Positions 34,208 through 42,449 of a stretch of DNA of 43,345 nt are shown piece after piece. The stretch is from DATHGT01 sp035317605 (GTDB lineage Bacteria; Methylomirabilota; Methylomirabilia; Rokubacteriales; CSP1-6). Under the pieces are notes generated by a model, which made no database searches, had not been told where the DNA came from, and worked only from the letters and a program-made list of their open reading frames with translations. The stretch's first letter is position 1, and each line of letters starts with the position of its first letter. The position numbers and the translations under genes are program-made. The stretch spans positions 1 through 43,345 of the forward strand of contig DATHGT010000134.1 of assembly GCA_035317605.1 (NCBI GenBank), in the 5' to 3' direction.

Positions 34208-36525
34208 TTGCCCGGGACGGCCGCGGCTCCGCCGCTGCTGAAGCTCTGGCCGACGCCGAACGGCCCGCCGACGCCCAGGAGGTAGACCGCGAAGCGGAAC
34301 CCGTTGTCGGAGCCGGTGAGCCCCTGCTCTTTCGCGCGGCTGTAGTACGAGAAATCGAGCGCCCAGCACTGGAAGCGGAAGTTCAGGCCGAACCGGTTCT
34401 CGACGAACGTGTCGGTGCGGACGTCCCAGGCGGTGCTGAAGTTCGCCGAGACGTAGCGGTGGAGATCGGCGCGGAGGGTGCCCTGCACGAATTTCGTGTC
34501 GCCCTGCAGGAGATTGGTGCCGCTCGGCAGGAACGTGGTGCTGCCCTGCACGAAGTTGGTGCTGGCCTTGGTGTATCGCGTGCCGACGGAGGCCGCGAAC
34601 CGGGGCACGGTGAACACGAAGTCGGTGTTGCCGGCCAGGAACCCCTCGCCCTTGTAGATGCTGTAGGTCGTGTCCCCCCGGAAATAGAAGTATCGGCTGG
34701 GATCGAGGATCAGCTCGGCCCTGATGGGTCCCACCTGACGGTCCGTCGTCGGCTTGAAGTCGTACCCGCTCGACATCGTGAAGCGCAGGAGCTCCCAGCG
34801 ATAGGGTTCGGTCCCCGTCGGGGCCACGGTCCGGGCACGGAGGCGGTTGACGAGCGAGAACACGATGTTGCTCGCCTCCGGCGTGTTGTCGGTCACCCAC
34901 TGGGGCAGGAGAGCCGGATCGAGGTTGGTGCCGTCCCGCCAGGTGTAGGTGGCGCGGGGCTCGATCGAGTGCAACACGCCGTCCACCCCGGCGAACCCGC
35001 CCAGGTCGTAGATCTTCGAGGCGCGCGCCTCGAAGTCCGCCCCGATGTCGATGCTGCGGCGGGCGATCGGCTCGTCGCGGGTGGTCTCGATGATGGTGCC
35101 GTCGCCGAGCACCTGCGAACCGGTGGCGGTCTTGCTGAAGGCGGTCAGCCGCGGCGCCGCGAACGGCGTGATCGTGAACAGGCCGTCGACGGACAGGGGT
35201 AGCGACAGCCGCGGAAACACATCGAGACGGGATCCGTCCGAGCCCAGGTCGCGAACGAACTTCGTGAACTGCCCCGACAGGTCGTAGGTGAGCCACGACA
35301 GCCCCGGTACGTCCGCCAGCCCCGGGAGGGGTTGCCGGGGCATGGACAGCCGCACGTCGGGGAAGCGGTTCAGCTCGACCGGCCGCAGCGTGGTGAGGTC
35401 CTGGTACCAGAACAGGTTACCGACCAGGTTCGCGTGTGGCCAGGTCTTGGTGAGGAACACGTTGGACTGCACGCTCTGACGGCTGCGATCGTAGAGGTTG
35501 TCGGCGTACTCGCGCAGCACGAGATCGTCGGAGACGCCATTGACGTCGACCTTGAAGGACAGGCCGGGCTTGATGTTCCAGTTGTGCTGGATACCCCACC
35601 AGCCGCGGTCGTCGGGCTTGCGCAGCGCCGTACCCGCGCTCGTCGAGCCCGGCGTCGTCGCGCCCGGAGTGTTGAGCTGATTGTCCACCGACTCGGTCTC
35701 GTGGATCCCGAAGGCTCGAATCGTTCCCCCCGCAGACCGCGAGAGCACGTAACGATACTCGCCGGTGAGCCCGACCCCGTGCTTGCTGTACAGGTCGAGC
35801 TCCACGCGCAAGTCCTGGCTGTCGGAGATCGCCCAGAAGAACGGGATCTCGGCGAAGGAGCCCTTGCGGCTCGAGCTCCCGAAGGTCGGGAACAGGAACC
35901 CCGTCTGGCGCTCCTTGCGCAAGGCCGCGCCGAGGATGGGAAACCACGGGAGCACCGGCAAGCTCTTCACCCAAATCGACGCGTTGGTGCCGTAGACGAT
36001 GTCCTCGAGGTCGGCGTTCGCGGTTCCGAAGCGGAAGGACCACGTCGGTGGATCGTCGTCGCAGGTCGTGAAGATGCCCTGGCGAATCACGTAGCGACTC
36101 TCGTCCAGGCGCTCCATGACCTGACCCGAGATCCGGTAATACGGGGCGGTGCGGGCCTGGCCGTTGTGGACGACGCCGGTGCCGGTCTTGAAGTTGTAGT
36201 CGATACGCTCTCCGGTGAGCCGGTCGTTGCCGTCGTAGAAGATGACCCGGCCGAGAGCCACGGCGTCACCGGTGTCGCGGTTCACCTCGAGCCGATCGGC
36301 GAGCACCCGGGTGGTGCCTCGGGTCAGCTCCACGTTGCCGCGCGCGATGAGGACGTTCGGGCCGGGCTGCTCCATGAGGTCGGCGGTGATGATGACCTCG
36401 CCGCCGGGCGTCTCCACCACCACCGGAGAGGGCGCCTGCGCCCGAGCAGAGGCGGCGCCGCCGAGAATCCAGGCGGCGAGAAGGCAAGCGACGACAGCTG
36501 GGACACCCGGACTTCGACGCATCAT
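34204..36525 (-). CDS. lptD: LPS-assembly protein LptD
   Basis: A 773-residue outer-membrane protein that inserts lipopolysaccharide into the outer leaflet. A signal peptide (VPAVVACLLAAWILGGAASA) is followed by the periplasmic OstA/LptA-like beta-jellyroll: VIITADLMEQPGPNVLIARG, RGTTRVLADRLEVNRDTGDA, YDGNDRLTGERIDYNF. Then comes the long barrel, with LPVLPWFPILGAALRKERQTG and FLFPTFGSSSRKGSFAEIPF at its start, as in LptD. The ATG at 36525 (or the one directly after it, 36522) is 18 bases past the folC stop. It shows the organism has an asymmetric LPS-type outer membrane. lptE is not in the window. Confidence 0.95.
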   Translation of the reverse strand: MMRRSPGVPAVVACLLAAWILGGAASARAQAPSPVVVETPGGEVIITADLMEQPGPNVLIARGNVELTRGTTRVLADRLEVNRDTGDAVALGRVIFYDGNDRLTGERIDYNFKTGTGVVHNGQARTAPYYRISGQVMERLDESRYVIRQGIFTTCDDDPPTWSFRFGTANADLEDIVYGTNASIWVKSLPVLPWFPILGAALRKERQTGFLFPTFGSSSRKGSFAEIPFFWAISDSQDLRVELDLYSKHGVGLTGEYRYVLSRSAGGTIRAFGIHETESVDNQLNTPGATTPGSTSAGTALRKPDDRGWWGIQHNWNIKPGLSFKVDVNGVSDDLVLREYADNLYDRSRQSVQSNVFLTKTWPHANLVGNLFWYQDLTTLRPVELNRFPDVRLSMPRQPLPGLADVPGLSWLTYDLSGQFTKFVRDLGSDGSRLDVFPRLSLPLSVDGLFTITPFAAPRLTAFSKTATGSQVLGDGTIIETTRDEPIARRSIDIGADFEARASKIYDLGGFAGVDGVLHSIEPRATYTWRDGTNLDPALLPQWVTDNTPEASNIVFSLVNRLRARTVAPTGTEPYRWELLRFTMSSGYDFKPTTDRQVGPIRAELILDPSRYFYFRGDTTYSIYKGEGFLAGNTDFVFTVPRFAASVGTRYTKASTNFVQGSTTFLPSGTNLLQGDTKFVQGTLRADLHRYVSANFSTAWDVRTDTFVENRFGLNFRFQCWALDFSYYSRAKEQGLTGSDNGFRFAVYLLGVGGPFGVGQSFSSGGAAAVPGK

Positions 36526-36543
36526 GCCATGTCTCGGAAGTCC

Positions 36544-37890
36544 CTATATATCAGCGCTCTTTTCGATGGAGCAAGGTTTATCCGGTTCGCCGGCCAGGAG
36601 CATGAGCACGTCTCCCAGGAGGTACAGCGACCCCGCAACACAAACGATGGGGGTATGCGGGATTTGCATCGCGACCCGTAGCGCCTGGGCCGCCGATTCG
36701 GCGATCTCGGCCGGGGGGGCGCCGGTCGGCAGGGCGGCGACCAGGGCGTGAGGGTCCGCCGCCCGGTCGTTCGAGGCGCGGGTCAGGACCAGGCGGGTCG
36801 CCAGCGGCGCCAAGGCGGCGAGGATCCCCGCGGCGTCCTTGTCGTGAGACAGGCCGAGGACCAGGGTCAGCGGCGCCTCACCGAACAGCTCGCGAAGCGA
36901 ACGGGCGAGCGCGCGGGCGCCCGCCGGGTTGTGGGCACCGTCGAGCACGAGCAACGGATCGCGGCGGACGATCTCGAAGCGCCCAGGCCAGCGCGCGCGG
37001 GCCACGCCGGTCCTGATGGCGGGTTCTCCGACGCCCAGTACGCGGGCGGCGGCGATGGCCAGGAGCGCATTGCCGGGCTGGAACGCGCCGAGGAGCGGCA
37101 GCTCGACGCCGCTCATCCGGAAGTCGGGGCCCGTGCAGGAGATGCGCTGACCGCTGAGGCTCTTGGCCTCGACGATCACGTGAAGATCACGGCCTTCGAG
37201 CAGGAGCGGGATCCCGGCCTCCGCCGCGCGGCGGACGATGACGTCCGTCGCCTCGGGCGCCTGCGCCGCCGACAGCGCGACGCCCGAGCGGATGATCGCG
37301 GCCTTCTCGCCCGCGATCGCGGCGAGCGTGTCGCCGAGATACTCCCTGTGGTCCAGATCGATCTGGCCGAGCACGGTGGCGGCCGGCCGACCCACGGTGG
37401 TGGCGTCGAGCCGGCCGCCGAGTCCCACCTCGAGCACGGCGACGTCGACGGCCTCGCGAGCGAAGTGATCGAGCGCGAGCGCGGTGGCGGCCTCGAACAT
37501 CGTGGCGTCGAAGCGCGCGATCAGCGTGCCGAGCGCGTCGACCCCGTCCACGACCGCGTCGGGGGGGATGGGCTCGCCGTTCACGCGGATGCGCTCGCGG
37601 AACGAGCAGAGGTGCGGCGAGGTGTAGAGTCCCACGCGGCGGCCCGCGGCCTTGAGGATCGTGGCCAGCATGGCCGCGATCGATCCCTTGCCGTTGGTGC
37701 CGCCGACCTGCACGAGCGTGTAGCGCCCTTCAGGATGACCGAGAGCTCCAAGCAATCCCTCGATCCGCTCGAGGCCCGGTCGCATCCCCGCGCGCTCGCC
37801 GCCCCGGAGCGCGAGCACGCGCCCGACCGCCTCCTCGTAAGTCAACGCGTCAGCCAAGGCGCGCCCCGGCTTCGCCGGGGCGTTACGCAA
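36544..37890 (-). CDS. folC: Folylpolyglutamate synthase/dihydrofolate synthase
   Basis: A 448-residue Mur-ligase-fold enzyme that adds Glu to dihydropteroate and to folates. It has the P-loop VQVGGTNGKGSIAAML, TSPHLCSFRERIRVNGEPI, the LEVGLGGRLDATTVG motif, QIDLDHREYLGDTL, the carbamylated-Lys region GEKAAIIRSG, and LLVLDGAHNPAGARAL. The start is uncertain. TTG at 37890 is the furthest upstream, and codons 4-11 from it form a strong hairpin, so a later TTG at 37857 is a real alternative. It lies 39 bases after accD, a common pairing (accD-folC). Confidence 0.94.
   Translation of the reverse strand: MRNAPAKPGRALADALTYEEAVGRVLALRGGERAGMRPGLERIEGLLGALGHPEGRYTLVQVGGTNGKGSIAAMLATILKAAGRRVGLYTSPHLCSFRERIRVNGEPIPPDAVVDGVDALGTLIARFDATMFEAATALALDHFAREAVDVAVLEVGLGGRLDATTVGRPAATVLGQIDLDHREYLGDTLAAIAGEKAAIIRSGVALSAAQAPEATDVIVRRAAEAGIPLLLEGRDLHVIVEAKSLSGQRISCTGPDFRMSGVELPLLGAFQPGNALLAIAAARVLGVGEPAIRTGVARARWPGRFEIVRRDPLLVLDGAHNPAGARALARSLRELFGEAPLTLVLGLSHDKDAAGILAALAPLATRLVLTRASNDRAADPHALVAALPTGAPPAEIAESAAQALRVAMQIPHTPIVCVAGSLYLLGDVLMLLAGEPDKPCSIEKSADI
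37862..37882. promoter_or_regulatory. Strong hairpin at the folC 5' end
   Basis: A perfect 9-bp stem (CGCCCCGGC with GCCGGGGCG) closes a 3-base loop. It lies just after the upstream TTG candidate of folC and before the second. With no T-tract after it on the minus strand it is not a typical terminator. It could hinder or time translation, or mark that the true start is downstream. Confidence 0.4.
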
Positions 37891-37929
37891 GTTGGGGGGT
37901 TTGGGGGGCCATTTCGGGGCCCTCCCATC

Positions 37930-38769
37930 TCAATTGGCAAAGAATTCGAGGAGCCGACGGAGGGTGGTGCGCAGCTCGTGGCGCTCGACGATGAGGTCGA
38001 TTTGGCCGTGCTCCAGGAGGAACTCGGAGCGCTGGAAGCCGTCGGGCAACGGTTGGCGGATGGTCTCGGCGATGACTCGAGGGCCGGCGAAGCCGATCAG
38101 CGCGCGCGGCTCGGCGAGGATGACGTCGCCCAGCATCGCGAAGCTCGCGGTGACGCCGCCCGTGGTGGGATCGGTGAGCAGCGAGATGTACGGCAGCCCG
38201 GCGCGCCCCAGCCGTCCCAGCGCCGCCGCGGTCTTCGCCATCTGCATGAGCGAGAGGATGCCCTCCTGCATGCGGGCGCCGCCCGACGCCGACGCGATGA
38301 CGAGGGGGACGTGCTTGTCGACGGCCAGCTCGATCGCCCGCGTCAGCTTCTCGCCCACGACCGAGCCCATGCTGCCGCCGAGGAAGCCGAAGTCGAAGGC
38401 GGCGATCGCGAGCGGATGGCCGCCGATCCGCGCCAGACCGCAGACGACCGCGTCGGCCAGGCGGGTCTTGTCGCGGGCGGCGCGCACGCGATCGCGATAG
38501 CGCTTGGTGTCCCGGAAGTTCAGCGGGTCCGCGCTCACGAGCCCGGGGTCGCGCTCCTCGAACGAGCCCGCGTCGACGAGGGCTCCGATGCGCTCGTGGG
38601 CGCCGATGCGAAAGGCGTAGCGGCACTTGGGGCAGACCCGGCCGGCGCGCTCGACCTCGGCCCGGTACACGATCTCCTTGCAGGAGTCGCACTTGATCCA
38701 CAGGCCTTCGGCGATGACGACCTTCTTGCCGCCGGACCCGTCACCGTCCTTCCGCCTGAACCAGGCCAC
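37930..38769 (-). CDS. accD: Acetyl-CoA carboxylase carboxyltransferase subunit beta
   Basis: A 279-residue subunit that joins AccA to make malonyl-CoA for fatty-acid synthesis. The N-terminal zinc ribbon has Cys27, Cys30, Cys46 and Cys49 (IKCDSCKEIVY, GRVCPKCRYAFRIG). The crotonase-fold body shows FLGGSMGSVVGEKLTRAIE, IASASGGARMQEGILSLMQM and PYISLLTDPTTGGVTASFAM. The start is GTG at 38769 (MAWFRRKD), 2 bases after the trpA stop. The length matches the family. accA is not in the window. It is placed between tryptophan and folate genes, as in many bacteria. Confidence 0.97.
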   Translation of the reverse strand: MAWFRRKDGDGSGGKKVVIAEGLWIKCDSCKEIVYRAEVERAGRVCPKCRYAFRIGAHERIGALVDAGSFEERDPGLVSADPLNFRDTKRYRDRVRAARDKTRLADAVVCGLARIGGHPLAIAAFDFGFLGGSMGSVVGEKLTRAIELAVDKHVPLVIASASGGARMQEGILSLMQMAKTAAALGRLGRAGLPYISLLTDPTTGGVTASFAMLGDVILAEPRALIGFAGPRVIAETIRQPLPDGFQRSEFLLEHGQIDLIVERHELRTTLRRLLEFFAN

Positions 38770-38771
38770 CG

Positions 38772-39593
38772 CTAGCTCGGCGTCGGCGTCGCTCCGAGAT
38801 CGCGCAGCGGCGCTTTGAGAGACTCGATGACGTCGCCGACGTCGGTGACCAAGGACGGCGAGCCCGCGCGCTCTTCGACGGCGCGGACGATGGCCGAGCC
38901 CACGATCACGCCGTCGGCCAGACGGCCGACGGCGGCGGCGTGCTCGGGCCGGCTGATGCCGAAGCCGACGCAGATGGGCTTGGTCGTCACCAGCCGGAGC
39001 GCGCGGACCTGGGCCTCGAGGTCGTCCGGCACCGCGGCGCGCTCGCCGGTGACGCCGGTCCGCGAGACCAGATAGACGAAGCCGCGCGTCCGCCGCGCGA
39101 TCAACCGGACGCGATCGGGCGTGGAGGTAGGGGCCACCAGGTGAATCATGTCCACGCCCGCGGCGTCGGTCTCCCGGCGCAGCTCGGCCGACTCCTCGGG
39201 CGGCAGATCGACCACGATCACGCCGTCGACGCCGACCTTCCCCGCGGTCTCCGCGAAGGCGGCGAGGCCGAAGGCCAGGAGCGGGTTGTAGTACGTCATG
39301 AGCACGATCGGCAGCGCCACCTCGCCTCGAAGCGTGCGCATGAGGTCGAGCACCCGGCGAAGGGACGATCCCGCGGCCAGAGCGCGCTGGCCGGCACGCT
39401 GGACCACGGGGCCGTCGGCCACGGGGTCCGAGAACGGGACGCCCAGCTCGATCACGTCGGCGCCGCGGCGCTCGGCCTCGATCACCAGGCGCGCCGTCGT
39501 CTCCAGCGAGGGATCGCCGGCGGTGAAGTACGGCATCAGCGCCCGCTCGCCACGCGCGCGCAGGCGCTTGAACGTCGCGTCGAGCCGGCTCAT
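38772..39593 (-). CDS. trpA: Tryptophan synthase alpha chain
   Basis: A 273-residue TIM-barrel subunit that cleaves indole-3-glycerol phosphate to indole and glyceraldehyde 3-phosphate. Catalytic Glu49 and Asp60 are in ADVIELGVPFSDPVADGPVV. Other family parts are MTYYNPLLAFG, VDGVIVVDLPPEES and CVGFGISRPEHAAAVG. ATG at 39593 overlaps the trpB stop by 4 bases (ATGA), so the two subunits are made together. The open frame extends upstream only as a trpB shadow. Confidence 0.97.
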   Translation of the reverse strand: MSRLDATFKRLRARGERALMPYFTAGDPSLETTARLVIEAERRGADVIELGVPFSDPVADGPVVQRAGQRALAAGSSLRRVLDLMRTLRGEVALPIVLMTYYNPLLAFGLAAFAETAGKVGVDGVIVVDLPPEESAELRRETDAAGVDMIHLVAPTSTPDRVRLIARRTRGFVYLVSRTGVTGERAAVPDDLEAQVRALRLVTTKPICVGFGISRPEHAAAVGRLADGVIVGSAIVRAVEERAGSPSLVTDVGDVIESLKAPLRDLGATPTPS

Positions 39594-40777
39594 GACCCGA
39601 GCGCCTTGGCCACGACCTGCACGTCCTTGTCGCCGCGGCCCGAGAGCCCGACCACGATCGTCTTCGAGGACGGCAGCTGCTTGGCCAGCCGCACCGCGTG
39701 GGCCACCGCGTGCGCCGACTCCAGCGCGGGCATGATGCCCTCGAGACGCGCCAGCATCTGGAACCCCTCCAGCGCCTCCTCGTCGGTCACCGACACGAAC
39801 TCGAAGCGCCCGGCATCCCGATAGTAGGCGTGCTCGGGACCGACGCCCGGATAGTCGAGCCCGGCCGAGATCGAATGCGCGGTGGCGATCTGGCCGTCGT
39901 CCGACTGGAGCACGTAGCTCATGCAGCCGTGCAGGACGCCCACGTGGCCGGCGGTCATGCTGGCCCCGTGCTGTCCGCTCGCGATGCCGTGGCCGCCCGG
40001 CTCCACGCCGATGATGCGCGTCCCCGCATCGCCGATGAACGGATGGAAGAGCCCGATCGCGTTCGAGCCCCCGCCCACGCACGCCACCAGCACGTCGGGC
40101 AGGCGGCCGATCGTGGCCAGCGTTTGCCGGCGCGTCTCGCGTCCGATCACCGCGTGGAAGTCGCGGACCATCATCGGATACGGATGCGGGCCGAGGGCCG
40201 AGCCGAGCAGATAGTAGGTATTGCGGACGTTGGTCACCCAGTCGCGGAGCGCCTCGTTGATCGCGTCCTTGAGCGTCCGGCTTCCGGTCTCGACCGGCCG
40301 TACGCGGGCCCCGAGCAGGCGCATGCGGAACACGTTGAGCGACTGGCGCTCGACGTCCTCCGATCCCATGTAGACCTCGCACTCCTGGCCGAGCAAGGCC
40401 GCCGCCGTCGCCGTCGCCACCCCGTGCTGTCCGGCCCCGGTCTCGGCGATCACGCGCGGCTTGCCCATCTGCTGGGCGAGCAGCGCCTGGCCGAGCACGT
40501 TGTTGATCTTGTGCGCCCCGGTGTGACAGAGATCCTCGCGCTTGAGGAAGATCTGCGCGCCGCCCGCGTGCTCGGTGAGCCGCGCCGCGAAGAAGAGCGG
40601 CGTGGGCCGCCCGGCGTAGTCCTTGAGGAGCCCGCCGAGCCGCGACTGAAAGGCCCGATCGCGCCGGGCGCGGGCGTACGCCTTCTCCAGCTCGACGAGG
40701 GGCGCCATCAGCGTCTCCGGCACGAAGCGGCCGCCGAAGCGGCCGAAGCGGCCGGCGGCGTCGGGCCAGCGCTTCAC
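39590..40777 (-). CDS. trpB: Tryptophan synthase beta chain
   Basis: A 395-residue PLP enzyme that condenses indole with serine. PLP Lys90 is in the family motif HTGAHKINNVLGQALLAQ. GAGQHGVATATAAALLG, the phosphate-binding VGGGSNAIGLFHPF and the start FGGRFVPETLMAPL are all present. It is of the canonical TrpB1 type, to pair with TrpA. The start is GTG at 40777, overlapping the trpF stop (GTGA). Confidence 0.97.
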   Translation of the reverse strand: MKRWPDAAGRFGRFGGRFVPETLMAPLVELEKAYARARRDRAFQSRLGGLLKDYAGRPTPLFFAARLTEHAGGAQIFLKREDLCHTGAHKINNVLGQALLAQQMGKPRVIAETGAGQHGVATATAAALLGQECEVYMGSEDVERQSLNVFRMRLLGARVRPVETGSRTLKDAINEALRDWVTNVRNTYYLLGSALGPHPYPMMVRDFHAVIGRETRRQTLATIGRLPDVLVACVGGGSNAIGLFHPFIGDAGTRIIGVEPGGHGIASGQHGASMTAGHVGVLHGCMSYVLQSDDGQIATAHSISAGLDYPGVGPEHAYYRDAGRFEFVSVTDEEALEGFQMLARLEGIMPALESAHAVAHAVRLAKQLPSSKTIVVGLSGRGDKDVQVVAKALGS

Positions 40778-41436
40778 GCCCGCCTCGCTTCTTCGACGAA
40801 TCGCCGGACCTCGTCGTGATCCTTGCGGCCCGGCGAGGCCTCCACCCCGGAGTTCACGTCGACGCCGTAGGGGCGCACGACCGCGACCGCGCGGGCCACG
40901 TTATCCGGGGTCAGCCCGCCGGAGAGGATGACGAGCCGGGAGGCGGGGCCGTGGGACACCATGGTCCGCGCCACCGCCCACTCGAGCGGCTCACGCGTCT
41001 CGCCCTCGCTCCAGCGGGCCGTGCTGTCGAGCAGGATCGCGGCGGCGACCTTGGTGTACTGGAACGCCTGCCAGCGGTCCCGTATGCGGTACTCGGGCAG
41101 GCCCTCGAGCGTCGAGGCGGGCGGCAACTTGATGGTCTTGATCACGGGCAGCGCGTAACCCTCGAGGTCCTCGGGCTTCTCGTCGCCGTGGAACTGCAGC
41201 GCGCGCAGCCCGCAGGCCTCGGCCACCGCCTTGACGTGACCGGACGGATGGTCCCAGAACACACCCACCGGCGTCACGAAGGGCGGCAGCTTGCGGACGA
41301 TCGGCGCCACCTCGGCGGGCGTGACGAAGCGCGGGGTGCCTTCGACGAAGATGAAGCCGAGCGCGTCGGCACCGGCGTCGACCGCGGCCCGAGCGTCGGC
41401 GGCGTTGGTGATCCCGCAGATCTTGACCCGGATCAT
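40774..41436 (-). CDS. trpF: Phosphoribosylanthranilate isomerase
   Basis: A 220-residue TIM-barrel enzyme that isomerises phosphoribosylanthranilate in tryptophan synthesis. The catalytic Cys7 is in RVKICGITNAADA and the general acid Asp in YGVDVNSGVEASPGRKD. LQFHGDEKPEDLEG and the C-terminal phosphate-binding SGGLTPDNVA are typical. ATG at 41436 overlaps the trpC stop by 4 bases. It is separate from trpC here, unlike the fused form of enterobacteria. Confidence 0.96.
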   Translation of the reverse strand: MIRVKICGITNAADARAAVDAGADALGFIFVEGTPRFVTPAEVAPIVRKLPPFVTPVGVFWDHPSGHVKAVAEACGLRALQFHGDEKPEDLEGYALPVIKTIKLPPASTLEGLPEYRIRDRWQAFQYTKVAAAILLDSTARWSEGETREPLEWAVARTMVSHGPASRLVILSGGLTPDNVARAVAVVRPYGVDVNSGVEASPGRKDHDEVRRFVEEARRA

Positions 41437-42254
41437 GGATCGACGTGGGGGGCGCCGACATGACCCCCCGATCCCGTCAGCGCGAGCTCCCGCACCTTGG
41501 CCGCTACGTCGGGCGCGCGCACGAGGGCCTCGCCCACCAGCACGGCGTGGGCGCCGGCGGCGACGACCGTGCGGACCTGGTCCGCGGTGAAGAATCCGCT
41601 CTCGCTGACCGCGATCACGTCGCGCGGGATCATCGGCAGCAGCTCGAGACTGGTCTCGATGCGGGTCTCGAAGGTCTTGAGATCGCGGTTGTTGATGCCG
41701 ACGATGCGGGCGCCCGCCCTCAACGCCACGTCGATCTCCGACGCCGTGTGCGCCTCGACCAGCGCGGCCAGCCCGAGGCCCGTGGCCGCCTGCCGGAGAT
41801 CGGCGAGGCGCCCGGCGTCGAGGATGGACACGATCAGCAGCACCGCGTCGGCCCCCGCGGCCCGCGCCTCCCAGATCTGATATTCGTCGAGCGTGAAGTC
41901 CTTGCGCAGGATCGGGGCGTCCACGCGATCGCGGATCGCGGTGAGGAACTCCAGGCTGCCCTGGAAGTATTTCTCGTCGGTCAACACCGACAGCGCGGCG
42001 GCGCCGTTGGCCGCGTAGGCCTCGGCCAGGGCCAGCGGGTCGAAGCGCTCGGCCAGCACCCCGCGCGACGGCGAGGCCTTCTTCACCTCGGCGAGCAGCC
42101 GGACGCCGCCCGACTCCGGCGTGAGCGCGCGGGCGAAATCGCGGGGCGCCGGGCGCGCCGCGCTCCGGCGCTCCAGCTCGCTCCGCGGCACGTCCCGCCG
42201 TTGCCGCCCAAGCTCCTGCCGCTTGTGGGCAACGATCTCATCCAAAATCGACAT
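41433..42254 (-). CDS. trpC: Indole-3-glycerol phosphate synthase
   Basis: A 273-residue TIM-barrel enzyme that closes the indole ring of tryptophan. Family features are ILDEIVAHKRQELGRQRRDV, EVKKASPSRGVL, LTDEKYFQGSLEFL, PILRKDFTLDEYQIWEARA, LVEAHTASEIDVALRAGA and IVGINNRDLKTFE. It is the first trp gene seen. trpE, trpG and trpD are not in the window. Its ATG is 18 bases from the inner end of a 177-bp MITE-like element, so the leader of the trp block is mostly that element. The ribosome-binding site is weak, with no clear AGGAGG. Confidence 0.97.
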   Translation of the reverse strand: MSILDEIVAHKRQELGRQRRDVPRSELERRSAARPAPRDFARALTPESGGVRLLAEVKKASPSRGVLAERFDPLALAEAYAANGAAALSVLTDEKYFQGSLEFLTAIRDRVDAPILRKDFTLDEYQIWEARAAGADAVLLIVSILDAGRLADLRQAATGLGLAALVEAHTASEIDVALRAGARIVGINNRDLKTFETRIETSLELLPMIPRDVIAVSESGFFTADQVRTVVAAGAHAVLVGEALVRAPDVAAKVRELALTGSGGHVGAPHVDP

Positions 42255-42272
42255 CTGCAGACTACCGAGTCC

Positions 42273-42449
42273 GCAGGCCGATCAAAAAGGGCCAGATGCT
42301 AGGCGGCGAGGAGTGGCGCGACCGAGGCGTATGCCGCATACGCCGCGTGGCAGTCGGAGGTGAGGCCGTCAGGACGAGCCGACCCTTCAATGGCCCAAAA
42401 GTCCGCCCGACGAGCCAACGACGCAGATGGCCCTTTTTCATCGGCCTGC
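42273..42449. repeat. 177-bp MITE-like element with 27-bp terminal inverted repeats
   Basis: The ends 42273-42299 and 42423-42449 are inverted copies matching at 24 of 27 positions. Both begin with GCAGGCCGAT, followed by AAAAAGGGCCA after one variable base. It has no coding gene with a ribosome site. The interior includes a perfect hairpin, GGCGTATG-CCG-CATACGCC. On the minus strand at 42347-42389 lies a module resembling the 49-bp dispersed repeat (TGAAGGG, TCGGCTCGTC, CTCACCTC). One end touches the stop codon of the NAPRTase-like gene and the other lies 18 bases before trpC. Nonautonomous transposon origin is inferred from structure. Confidence 0.7.

Noticed and set aside
37892..37920. Possible G-quadruplex between accD and folC
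   Set aside because: Only three separate runs of three or more G are present, so a standard four-run motif is not met.
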